In this document: one piece after another, positions 25,401 to 39,139 of the stretch
How positions within the stretch are numbered: the stretch's first letter is position 1
How the letters are laid out: every line of letters starts with the position of its first letter
Assembly (NCBI RefSeq): GCF_000001735.4
Contig: NC_003076.8
Span: 3,658,001 to 3,722,000, forward strand
Reading direction: 5' to 3'
DNA from: Arabidopsis thaliana
Lineage: Eukaryota; Streptophyta; Magnoliopsida; Brassicales; Brassicaceae
Length of the DNA: 64,000 nucleotides
Notes under the pieces: generated by a model
Told to the model about the DNA's origin: nothing
What the model saw: only the letters and a program-made list of their open reading frames with translations
The model's database searches: none
Program-made: the position numbers and the translations under genes

Positions 25401-26684
25401 AAGTAGACCAAATTTGCATGGAGGCAAATGTCAGGGAAAAGGATGATTCTGAACAAGATGTTGAGAATGTAAGTCTCTTTCTTTCCTTTAACCATTTGAA
25501 TATAAGTTGTGCTACTGGTTTACACAAACTCAGTTCCTTTAGATTTTGTCGCCAATCATGTCATTTTGTCACCTGTGTTAAAATCTTCATTGTTTTGGTG
25601 AGTTTTAATCGTCATTGTAGCAATAGATTGTAGATGTAACTGACATACATAACCTTTATGATGGATCAAATCTTATGCAGGTTGAATTTTTCTCTGGTAT
25701 TCTTTCTGAGCACAATACCGGTAAGCCAGTCCTGTCTACTCCTGGTCAGTCAGTTACTAAAGCAGAGAAGGCGCAAGTTTCAACCCCAAGAAATCAGTTG
25801 CAAAGAACTCTCATGGCTACGTCTAACAAAGAACATCATTCCCCTTCAAGTGTTTGTTTAGTGATTAATTCGCCTTCTCGAGCGAGAAACAAGGAGGGTC
25901 ATCTTGTTGACAATGGGACAAGCAATGAGAATTTTAGCATGTACATCTATACCACCCTTACTAAAATATTCCTTGTCCTCTTTTTGCTTTCATTTCTTGC
26001 TACAATGATTTTGTTTCTTCTTTCCATTTACAGATTCTGTGGAACTCCATTCAGGAGAGGTCTTGAATCTCCCTCAGCCTGGAAATCTCCATTTTACATA
26101 AACTCTCTCTTGCCCAGCCCAAGGTTTGACACAGATTTAACTATCGAGGTACTTGATAATGCCTTAAGATCCTTGTATCCTATATTCAACATTTTTACTT
26201 CATGGGTGCATAATTTCAAATTCTTTTAATATATAGACATGTTATCCTTAGGCAACTTAATTGTATTTATTTTTTCAGGACATGGGCTACATTTTCAGTC
26301 CTGGGGAGAGAAGCTACGAGAGCATAGGAGTGATGACACAGATAAATGAACATACAAGTGCATTTGCAGCTTTTGCAGATGCAATGGAGGTTTCAATTTC
26401 ACCTACTAATGATGATGCGAGGCAGAAGAAGGAATTGGATAAAGAGAATAATGATCCTCTACTGGTATATATACATACTCTACAAATCATTCACTCTCTA
26501 AGTAGACGGTTTTGAGATTATAGTTCTAGAAACAAAGAAAAATGTTTTGTGCTCCATTGATTTTGTGTTTTGAACATTTCTCAATCTATAGGCGGAGCGT
26601 CGAGTGCTGGACTTCAACGATTGCGAGTCTCCAATCAAAGCAACAGAAGAAGTCTCATCCTACCTCTTGAAGGGATGTAGGTAA
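22452..26684 (+). CDS. MYB3R4: R1R2R3-MYB transcription factor MYB3R4
   Basis: Eleven exons: 22452-22504, 22631-22685, 22925-22982, 23074-23168, 23283-23386, 23494-23622, 23731-25468, 25681-25940, 26034-26148, 26279-26464, 26592-26684. They join in frame to 961 residues. Three MYB repeats lie at about residues 25-185: R1 (GQWTAEED...NWKKIAEYF), R2 (GPWTKEEDEMIVQLIEKYG...ARFLPGR) and R3 (EAWTQEEELLLIRAHQIYG...LTKFLPGR, then NHWHSSVKKK). The long C-terminus has many SP/TP sites (for example RLWESPTGKK) fitting CDK regulation, and a conserved FCGTPFRRGLESPSAWKSPF block. MYB3R4 activates G2/M genes such as KNOLLE and B-type cyclins through MSA elements (AACGG). It matches AT5G11510. The intron before 26034 uses a non-standard AT/GTACAT donor context. 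Its 3' end converges on ASP3. Confidence 0.96.
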
Positions 26685-27256
26685 AATGCCAAAAGCTTAT
26701 ACATAATATGCAAAATGCACCATACATGAACAATGTATAAATATGTATGTGCATCTTTTATGAATTATCCCTGGCTGGATCAATTTTTTTTCTCTGTTTC
26801 TTTTTAATGGATCAATTGGAGTGAATTTATGTAGATTCTGTGTTCAATATATATATACATATTTCATTTGCCTGCAATGAGTACACGTCCGTATACTCTG
26901 TGAAACGAACCAACTGCAGTAACTTATTCTTGTTCTCTGCTAGTTTAATCTAAATAGTTTCTGCAATTCCGTCATATGCTAAAACCTCAGATTCTACATG
27001 AACTGTATTCAAGTTCACCAGCTTAAATCTCAAATGTTTTCTCTTAAACATTTGACTCTATAAGAAACCAAAAAAGAGTTGTAAGCAATAGTAGAAGAGA
27101 GAGCACAAAAGCTTTCTTGCGTACTTTATTGATACTGGGATGAAACAATAATAATAGTAACGACATTTATCTTGTCACTGCCGGAAATGCTATAATAGAA
27201 AGAAAAGAACAAAATCTTTATTATGAAGCTTTGGTGTCATGGTGGTGTTCAGTTTC
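26685..27256. other. Convergent 3' ends of MYB3R4 and ASP3
   Basis: 572 bp between two stop codons, AT-rich and holding both 3' UTRs. No further gene was seen. Confidence 0.5.
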
Positions 27257-29721
<2,465 letters not shown>

Positions 29722-30444
29722 TTTTGTTTTTGCTTCGTGTGTGTTTGTTTACGAATGAAGAAATAGTTGAATACGAAGATCTCTTTCTTTATATCAATTT
29801 GGTCTTCTAATTTATTTTTGGCTATCCAAATTTGCCACGTAAGCTTGGCATAAAGTTGCGTGCCTGAAGCATCATCATCATCATCATCATCAAGATATTA
29901 AAAAGTCTTTGTAAGATTATCCATGAAAAAGCCGGGAAAACAGGGAATTAAAATACTCCAAAAATAGGGTTTATATTCGCATTTTAATTGTTGAAAATCT
30001 AACATAAATTTTACATTTTTTACACTACCAATAATGTTATATAGAGAAAAACTCTTTGATTGTTTGGGAGATTTTACAATGCTCATTGTTTAGCTGCTAG
30101 TATTTTTTTTTGGTTAAATGTGAAATTATTTATTTATCTGTTATTAATAAAAAATAACAAACAACCAAAATGCTAGAGATTATTAATATGATCAACGTAT
30201 AGTTGTTTTTGATTTTGTCAACGACCTTTGTTGAAGAGGATGAATATGTGATTTAATACTTAGTGTAACATGAAATATATTAAATATCTGATTGATGATG
30301 GTTACTTGTGGTTACGAACTTACGATGATAGAAGTTTGTTTGGTCTAGTCCCCATATCAAGCTTATGTTGATTATTCTAGTTTATTAGTATAATTTAATC
30401 TTTATTTTAAATTACTTTTATATGATTTACAATTTTGGATAATG
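29722..30444. other. ASP3 promoter side and AT-rich spacer
   Basis: Includes the ASP3 leader/promoter and a CAT microsatellite (29870-29892). Beyond that it is AT-rich with no supported gene. Confidence 0.4.
29870..29892. repeat. CAT trinucleotide microsatellite
   Basis: An uninterrupted CATCATCAT run of 23 nt, just upstream of ASP3. It reads ATG repeated on the ASP3 sense strand. The likely leader starts downstream of it, but if transcribed it would add several upstream ATGs. Confidence 0.9.
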
Positions 30445-30742
30445 GATCATTTTAGTCTCTTTTTTTTTTTTTTCACTGAAAGATATATTTTATATTCAAG
30501 ATTGTAACCAAATATACAAAAAGTTAGGATCAAGGACAATCATTCTAGATCAACCACGTTGAATATTACACTAAGCAATACTTCTTTCTTTCTCAAAAAG
30601 ATGTTTCAGCCAAAAAGGAAATCCGCTTGCTACATACGATTGGCGGCGATCCTCCATTGTCACGCTCTTGGCAATAAGATGAGCTCCAAGATTAGAGCTT
30701 CTTACTTCACCACACAATTTCCAATCCAAGATCATTTTAGTC
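30445..30742 (-). mobile_element. 5'-truncated LINE insertion with 13-bp target site duplication
   Basis: The 13-mer GATCATTTTAGTC occurs at 30445-30457 and again at 30730-30742. Between them, on the minus strand, lies about 165 nt of coding sequence, a stop (CTTAGTG context), a short 3' UTR and an A-rich tail (T run at 30460-30473 on the plus strand). The coding part gives LCGEVRSSNLGAHLIAKSV and SYVASGFPFWLKHL, matching the C-terminal RNase H-like end of plant LINE ORF2. The 5' truncation, poly(A) and TSD together show target-primed reverse transcription. The copy carries only the last ~270 bp of the element, so it is inert. Confidence 0.88.
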
Positions 30743-33700
30743 CAAAACCAGATTATTGCTGAAAAGCAAAGCATTCGATTAATTTAAAAATCCGGCAAAT
30801 TATAATCTTCATATTTTTTCGTTGATACGAGGACGTTCTCCTATCTTCTCCAAGAAAGAAATTTGTATCCTCGAAAGTACTTACTCAGTTACTTGACTTA
30901 TCAGGTGTTGATGGTTCGAGGGCTGGTTTACTGATCCACGGCCAGGTTAAGTTAACCCATCAAAATTGTAACACGTCCTGGGTTGATATGCGAAATCCAC
31001 TTTTTATCGTCTAAATGTTTTTGTACGTCCTTCCTATCCCATAGTGGGGGTGGTTGGTTGGGTCCGGCAAATGGATTCTGACCCGATATAAGAATAGAGA
31101 ACCAATTACTTGGATCGTCGATGGCTTCGTTGAGCTTGGGATTTGTTGTAAAAACTGGTTGCTGTGAAGAGATTATTCAAGACGCCAATTATGTCTCATA
31201 TACCTTTGTTTTTTAGTGGCCGGTTTCTGATGAGTTTTGGGATGCTTTGCTTTATAACTGATACTTTAATGGATAAAATAAGTTAATTTAATGTTTCTAC
31301 AGAATAAATGGTTGGTCCATATATGTTTTTGAGAGGGGTAGACAAAATTTTAATTTGAGTTCGACCATGGAGAAGAAATTAATTATTTGCATGTTGTTTT
31401 TGTTGCAGTGGAATTTATGGAATATTCTGAAACCGCAAAAAAGTTGAAATGAATCAATAATTCTATTTGATAGATAGTTTAGTGTATTTAGATATATACA
31501 ATAGAATTTCTTAACTTTGTATTTTATATTGCAACTCAGTAACGATGTAGTTTTAAACTTTTGTCATATTTTAGTTTTCGACCGAAGAGATTATATGGAT
31601 CGTTACGTTAGATTTGACACTCTTTTGATCATAAGAAAAACGAAACCATAAATGCTGAAAATGATACCAGAAAACTTAATTGCTTACACGACAAATGAAA
31701 CTGTTGGAATTTTGTGATGTAATAATATTGCAAACGGTACATATTTCATATTATGTCGTGTTTGAGCTCTAATAGTCTCCCTTCATTATTTCACAAAATT
31801 CGAGTGTTTATATAGATACGACTTACGAGGTCGTCCAAAGTGGTAACAGTAATTAGTAACACCTTGTTTTATCTGTGTTTTTTTTTTTTTTGTCTTTTCA
31901 AAATTTTAAGATTTATATAAGCTCATAAGAAATGACAGCAAAAGATTTTTTTTTCCAAATTTAATTTGGCAATCTATGTTTGACCTATAAAATAATGGAG
32001 CATTTTCTAGAAATATTACATTTTGTTCTGTTTTGAAAAGAATAACTAATAGGAGAAAATATTGGTTTTTCTATACCAAATGCTTGTGAAAGTTTTAGAG
32101 TATGGTAATCTGAAAACAACACAAAAAGGGTAATTCTTAAATTTTTAAAATTATCTCTATATTTAGTTAAATATTTTTGCTTAGAATTTCATGTTAACGA
32201 TTTATTATCCATAATGTAAACAATTTTGAAATGCTTCTTTATGTATGCAGCACCAAATACGAATTATCAAAGTTAGTTTGCGGTGTATATATATGAAAAT
32301 AGTAGTTTAATTTCTTATAGTATATATTAATGTCTAACAATAAGATATTTTTGTTAATCATCTCTAGTTCACATACAATGTCGGTTTTGAACATTAGTTA
32401 TGATATGACTATTAATACAAATCAATATATTACACACTTCGGTTATGATTAGCATAGACTTGTCATTTGTGTAAGGTAAAGCTGCTCGTGGACGCTTAAG
32501 GTGTTGTGAGAAAAAAAAAAAAAAAAGGAAAAAACTAGAAAGAAACTATGCAATTCCAGAAAATTTTCCATTCGTAAAATCTCAGCTAAGACTATCAGCA
32601 AAAAATCTTTACCACAAACTAAATGTAGTAATAGTTTATTTTGCAACCAAAAAAAATGTAATTAAAGAAAAACAAAAAAAAACAATGATTTAAAGATTAA
32701 AAACGAGAATTATTTTGTAAAATCTTAAATCTCAATATGTAATATATACAACATCTGACTTGGTCAATTACATTTAACTATATCAATGATGTATGTGTCT
32801 GTGTGTTTCTTTTTTCAGAAAACAAAGATGCGCTGGATCGTGTGGCTCAGAAGATATGCTTTTTTGGGTTCAAACCAAGATTTTAGGTAATGGCTTAAAA
32901 ATAGGGTATTCGCCTAGGGATATTGAACAACCTGTCATTATTTAAATCTTACTATCAGATATTGCCTTATGCTCTATGTCGAGACTATAGATTAAATGTT
33001 AGAATAATGTGGTTTTATTTATTGAAAATTTAAACAACGGTAAATAAATTGATTTACTTAAAATTGTACCACCAAATTTGTTGAGGGTTTTTCTACATAA
33101 ACACTACTTCTCTAGAAATATTGTAGTAAGATTAATTTACATAATTTTTAAACCTAATACTAAGAAAGAGCATGACAATTTTTTCTTGATTCGACCACCA
33201 TCTTCATTGGATCGGTCATTGGTGACATGTTTATACCATTTTAAGATGAAAAATATTATTTCCCCAAATTTATACTCAAAATGGATTTGAAATGTTATTA
33301 AAACTCCAGCATAATAAAATAAAACAAAACCATAACTTTTTGCGTAATTAATCATGATCATTTTTTGAGTATTGGTTTTTAATTCCTTAGATACCCATAA
33401 TGCATTTTATTAATTAAAAAGTGATTATATATAACTTAAAAAAATCAAAAAAACTATTATGAATATAATTTTACTATGAATTTAAATGTAAGAAAGTAAA
33501 GTTACAGTAATTTTGAAAAAGGGGTATTCCAGATCTCTAGTGTATATCTCTTATAGGCTTTTAGCATTTATTTGGTTTTCATAACTAAAATGCTATGAAA
33601 AAATTAGTATTTTAAAATATAAGATATAAAGATCATGGACGTAAGAAAAAGATATATAATTTTTTTTAATCAATGTAGTTCACATTTAGTGAATATATAT

Positions 33701-35389
33701 TTTTAAATTATTGAAGTTCTGGTAAGAAATAAATATTATAAACAAAATCTAAAAATATATGATTTAAACAAAGCTTTTAAACATTCTCTGGTAATTTTTC
33801 TTTTAGCATTAAAGATATGATGCACACACACAAAACACGAACACAAGCGGGAATTTTCATGTTTTGGTGATGGGTTTTGGTGGAAAGTTGGAGTTAACTG
33901 ATATCATCGTGGTTTGAGGGCTTACGTTGCCACCATAATTACGACCTAGTAGTATCTTCAAACGACAGCTTTAGTTTGATAAAATCATGTATACGTACGT
34001 AACAAACACACACATGCATGCATTATCATTATGCATCTGAAAAAAAAATCTAATGATTAGCGAAACAAAAGCTAGCTAGATGATATTGAGGTAGCTAGCT
34101 TACGATTTCTCATACACAAAAATCATTTAACGTTGTTCACAGTAGCTTCCACAATTGATTTATATTCTTCTCCTCTTCTTTTTTAATAAAACATGTTACA
34201 TGTTTCTTACAATAACATTAAGTGTTATCCGTCCGAATCCGGAATCCATCATGAATTCTTGGTTAAGTGAAATACTATTGAAGTTCTATTATATATTTGT
34301 TTCCGGTTGGTTTTTATGCTTACACATGTTTGTGCATTTTTTCGTTATGTGAAATTAACAATCTTTCTTTAGCATCTAATCAAAATTAACTGGTAAATCT
34401 TCAACACAAAAAGCCAAGCACGAACGAGTACATATCGTTTGCTTTGCGTTTGGCGTTTATGTTTCTTTTAAAACAGAATGCAATAATTAAAGTCACAGTC
34501 CTCATTTCCGGAAAAGAAATTTAGAGGTTGGCGATGAGTTTAGTGAGATCATATGGATCGAAAACTATGAATTTAATTGATATACAAACAGATTAATGTG
34601 TGGACCATCTCGAGAACCAAACATATCGTTGATAAGTGTTTCGTCTAGCAGCTAACACATTTCAACATAGTGAACCGTACGCAACCTGGGTGTCTAAACG
34701 TATCACACCCATTATATTTTCTATCTAGCTCGAATGCTTATAAGGAATTTCAATGGCCCACAGAGAATGCGTGTATAATTAAATACGTGTTTTTCCAATA
34801 TCTGAATAGTCTTTATATGGCCCACGAAGCAAATCAACAGGCAATATTACCACTCTTACTTGATTAATGAGCATTTTTATTTTCAAGTCTGCCTCTAAAG
34901 TGATCTCTTCGTATCTGGTGTTCACCCTTAAGCTGAAGAAACTCTTATCATCTAACACTTCTTTATAATTACGAAACTTCAGATATTCGATATACTGTTG
35001 TTTTAGCTTTAGAATCAATCGTTGATGTATATGTGAAAACATATATAGGTCATTAGTATTGATTCAGAACTAATTAATTTTCCAAAATAAACATCAAGTG
35101 AGCTTTCTTCACAGAATGTATCTAACATTTTTTTTTTTTGGGTAAAATCTAATATTTTGTTGTCGATGAATAAAAAGACTTCCAAGGTTCCAACATTAGG
35201 TTCATCGGGTTATTAAATAATCGCTGATAATAGATACATCTAATAGAGAACTTAGGTTAATTTAACAAATAAAAAATGGTTAACCAAGTGAGATAAGTTA
35301 TCATCTAATGGACGTATCAACAATTAAAGCCAAACGATTGTGGTTCCCAACTGAAGTTATGAGTTGAAAATTAAGTATTTTTATAACGG
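30743..35389. other. Long AT-rich gene-free stretch
   Basis: About 4.6 kb of AT-rich DNA with only short noise ORFs. An RY element CATGCATG lies at 34013-34020. I see no gene or intact element. Part of it (30.9-31.2 kb) is less AT-rich and may be decayed coding sequence, but I could not identify it. Confidence 0.5.
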
Positions 35390-35392
35390 AGA

Positions 35393-35770
35393 TCAAACGA
35401 ACTCAAAGGAATTTGTAACATAATATAATGAATGATACACATCGATGCATGAAAGTGAGTATATAAGCATATAAATACATGAATAAATAGATATGATGAT
35501 GTTGGGGTGTGTGTAAGAAGTAAAAATCCAAGAGTTAAAAAGGGGAGAGAGAGAGAAGGTTGATGTGGTTGTCGAGATGCTAACAGAGAGGCACATGCAA
35601 AGCTTAAATGATGGTATCGCTGGTGGCCAAAGCATCTCCTTAAAGCTGTCCTTTTTCATCTTAAGTCCTCTTTTTTTATTTCCCCTTTGCTACCGCTTCA
35701 CTCTTTCTCTCTCTATATTTTGCATACATATATTTATATACTAATGTGTTAATCAACTTGTGTAATATAC
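35393..35770 (-). other. Possible small transcription unit of unknown function
   Basis: On the minus strand a TATA-like block (TATAAATATATG, about 35728-35740) is followed by a GA-rich stretch (35700-35718), then an ATG at 35659 opening an 88-codon ORF. The first ~40 codons (KEMLWPPAIPSFKLCMCLSV) have more balanced base composition than the surroundings; the C-terminal half is AT-rich and looks like noise. No known domain or miRNA was recognised. An 8-bp inverted repeat GAGATGCT/AGCATCTC brackets about 50 nt inside it. It may be a non-coding or small-peptide gene, or chance. Confidence 0.25.
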
Positions 35771-37840
35771 CTTACTTATGTGCAGTTGTGCACGTATGCA
35801 GACCTAAAAGTGTATCAATTAATTTATATATATATATATAAATATAATCTCCTTTTTTTGAGTTACAAATACGTTTGAAGATAATATTCAAAACTATGTG
35901 AATCTTGATTTATACGGTCGAGAAAAAATGTTAGGTTGGTTGAAGATAGGTTCCGTTCCGCCCTTAATATATCTTATACAAAAAGATAAGATCATTACGA
36001 ATATGTGCTCAATTCCTTTTCCATAAAGTTGGGTATTAAATTATGAATATTATCTAGAAATTTTAGAGGGGTGTATATAGTGTGCTATTTTCGTGATAAA
36101 AGTAAATAATGCATCCAAAATTCAAAGTGGATCATTAACACGTTTTGGTATATACATCACAATTTGTCAAACCCGTAATTAATTGCGCCAAACAAGAAAA
36201 AATGATCTTATGGGGCAAAAGTAAATCACATATATGGCAGTGGGAAGAAAAAAGGAGATTATATTTTTCCCCTAAAATAGACTAAAGTAACAAACCTAAA
36301 TTTCTCTGGAAAGAATTATATCATAAAACCTCGAAGCCGACAAAAACTAAGAAAAAAAAAAACAATTTACCGAAGAAAGAATATTATTAAAAAATACAGG
36401 AACAAGGAGAGAGAAATGTGTTATAAAGGATAAAGCCCACTAAAGGTCATTCACTTATCTAACTGTATACTATTATTTTCTTCGAGGCAATATATAAAAT
36501 TTACTTGATCTAGTAATTTATTTTCACTAAGGTTTAGTATTCTTATACATTTGTATAATAGTTAACACAACTTAACGATACTTACTTCTAATATGTATCA
36601 ACACGTACGTACAGAGCCACGTAAAGAAAAAAAACACACACACAATCGCTGTCGAACAGTTAAATCCCGAATCTAGATTTGTATTAGTTATCTAATCGTA
36701 TTATTGTTAATTCCGAAAGTAGAGTCAACATCCAATTAATTGCTTTATCAAATATCGAATATGCAAAAGGTCTAAAGAAAAACAAAGTTTTTTTTTGTTG
36801 TTAAACTTTGCTTACATCATAGGTATCCCATTAGGTTGGTGTACCATGTGATGATTCTACCACCGAAAAAACAGAAGCCAATATTAAAAAATACATCTAT
36901 ATAGTACATGTACAATAACAATAATTAAGGATTATTGTATTATATTTTAAGAAAAAAACTAAATAGGGTTATGTGAACCAGACTTTTTTTAACACTTTTA
37001 CTGTGGTAAACTTTGGAAAGGGAAAAAAGAGTGTTAGGGTTAATATATGTATATATAATTCATTTATTGGGGAAATGGGCTCATCTAGGGTAACATCACC
37101 TACCCATACAATTTTATCATGCTTTTAGGGCTTTTATTTATCTCACTGGTCCCTCAATTCCTCCACTCTCTCTTCCCTTCGCGTGAACAACACGCTCCAA
37201 TGTCTCCCCTTCGTATGTGCCGACGCTCCTTACCTCTCCGCGCCACGGACGAAACGTGCCCACACGCGAAAAGTAAACGCCGTGACATCCACGCGCCTAG
37301 GGTTTTCTTTTCATCAGGACACAAGTGAAAAATGGGTTGTGATAAGAACCGCACATTGCGGCCACGTGGTTAATTCTCATTGGTTTCTTGTGCCCCATCC
37401 TATCACACACAAAAACGTCTAATACGATTTAAATAAAAATCGGGTTCTTTCCTAATATAAAGAAAAACACTGAGATCTTTTACTTAATCTTGTTGTTTAA
37501 TTTCTGGATACTGTTCCCCTAAGCCAGCTATTTTCTACTAATGCTCAGATTTCTTTCTTAACTAAACATATGCATAAAATTTTCTCCTTTTATTCACTTT
37601 TGACAGATACAGAGATACAAAGAACAGATACAGAGATGTACAAATACAGATACGTGTACACAATAGAAGTAAAAAGATACGTAACTTTGTTTCGTGTAAT
37701 TGGAAATAGGCAGACCAGATGGTGACATGGCATTGTCATGTTCCATAGATGAGTTGTTCTTTTTTTAATATAAAATTATTACAATAAATTAATAAAAAGA
37801 TTATTTTATTGAAATTAAAACCCTTATATCGACGCAAAGC
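35771..37840. other. EMF1 upstream region
   Basis: AT-rich, with a TA microsatellite near 35824-35840, a less AT-rich patch at 37130-37330, a perfect G-box CCACGTGG at 37362-37369, and a 14-bp direct repeat ACAGATACAGAGAT at 37603-37616 and 37624-37637. The 69-codon ORF at 37119 is not convincing. It probably contains the EMF1 promoter. Confidence 0.45.
37362..37369. promoter_or_regulatory. G-box CCACGTGG upstream of EMF1
   Basis: A perfect palindrome about 500 bp before the likely EMF1 leader. A role in EMF1 control is plausible but not shown. Confidence 0.4.
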
Positions 37841-38333
37841 CAAACAAAAAAAAAACCCTCATTTCAAGGATAAGAGAGCTCCACTTTCTCTCTCCTCTCC
37901 TTTCTCCAACAGTCTCTCTCTACAAGCCATAGGAAAAAAAAAAAAGTCCCCCTTTCTCTCTCCCTCCCCTTTCGTCTTAGGGTTTCTCGAAAATTCGCAG
38001 TCAAATTCTACTCATCTCCCGACGAATCCATCCTTCAAGCTCATCTAATCTTCTTCTCCGTAGCTTTCTCAATCTACCGATATAGTTTTTATCCCTTGCC
38101 GCTTAAGATCGAGCTCGAATCTCGCAACCCCTTTTAATCCCTAATTTCTGGTCGGATTAACCCAGGTGCGTTGTTTCCGACATGAATCTCAGATGTGTTT
38201 CGATTTAAGGTTTGAGCTAAGGTTTGATCTTGTTGGGTTGAGATTTGGTCTGACTTGTAGCTGACTTCGTGTCTTTTAAGCTTCACTGTTCATTTATACG
38301 TCTATCTTCCTCGGAAACTCTTGATGTTCTTAC

Positions 38334-38356
38334 TTTTTTTTTTTTTTTTTTTTTTT
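38334..38356. repeat. 23-base T tract in EMF1 leader intron
   Basis: An uninterrupted homopolymer of T followed by GGGG. Such tracts are length-variable and prone to sequencing error. Confidence 0.9.
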
Positions 38357-39080
38357 GGGGTTTCGTCTTCACGGACTATTCACGTGCGGATAGATCTGAC
38401 CCGTATTAATTGGTGGGTCTTGGTTAATCTTTGTTAATCACATACGGTTAATTTAAGTGGTTTATTATCTTTTAATTTTGTTCTAATTTTGATTTTAAAC
38501 CCTAAATTACGCTGATTAATAATTTGACCTTTCTTGGGTTTTGTAATTCCGAAATTATATTGAATCTGGTCCGATCTTCTTTTTTCTTTTGCTGGTCATG
38601 TAGATAAGGTTACAGCTTTGGGGTTTCTCGTCTGTCTGAAAAACCCTAATTTTAGGTCGTCTAAGTTTAGGTTTACTTACATGTTAATTGTTAAATGTAT
38701 AAAATTCACTTGCACGATTAATTTTTTGTTATATTAGCGTAATTGAATTGAGATGCTAGTATAGAATTTCATTCTTGATTTTATGTAGACCTTAGGGTTT
38801 AATTTTTTTTTATTTGCCGTGTAATTGTGAAGTTTGATGTTGGTTATGAATGTTATTTTATGTGGGATATTCATGTGAAATGCTTTAACACTATGTTATA
38901 GATTAGTTATATTTATTGCTTGAATAAATTTAGAGTTATATTTGGTGTCGTATATATGGAAAGTTAAGATTTATGTCTTGATATACAACAATAATGTGAT
39001 CATTAAGCACAATTATACGATGTGTTATATAACTTGTTTTGATGTGTTGCTTTTGTAGCTCTAGTTGCGGAGAGAGTATA

Positions 39081-39098
39081 ATGGTGTATGAAAGTTAA
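39081..39098 (+). other. Five-codon uORF in EMF1 leader
   Basis: ATGGTGTATGAAAGTTAA (MVYES, stop) lies in the leader exon directly before the EMF1 ATG at 39140, downstream of the leader-intron acceptor at 39058. It would be in any mRNA using that acceptor. Confidence 0.7.
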
Positions 39099-39139
39099 TC
39101 ATCACTGAGGCATAGTATCTATCTCCTTCAAGCAAATCA

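Larger units (their letters stand above)
37850..39139 (+). promoter_or_regulatory. EMF1 leader, leader intron and telo-box cluster
   Basis: A CT-rich block (about 37880-37960) opens the leader. A donor AACCCAG/GTGCGT (38165/38166) and an acceptor TTTTGTAG (ending 39058) define an 893-nt leader intron. Four exact telo-boxes (AAACCCTAA or its complement) lie at 37977-37985, 38497-38505, 38641-38649 and 38793-38801. A 23-base T tract sits at 38334-38356. Transcription start is not seen directly. Confidence 0.6.

Noticed and set aside
30571..30774. 67-codon minus ORF read as a stand-alone gene
   Set aside because: Its C-terminal part is the LINE fragment and its first residues come from DNA outside the 13-bp target duplication, so it is a chance fusion.
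35560..35645. miRNA hairpin around GAGATGCT/AGCATCTC
   Set aside because: Only eight base pairs form; the rest of the arms do not pair and no known miRNA sequence is present.
37119..37328. 69-codon ORF before EMF1
   Set aside because: Overlapped by ORFs in other frames in a compositional patch. No signature or conserved motif.
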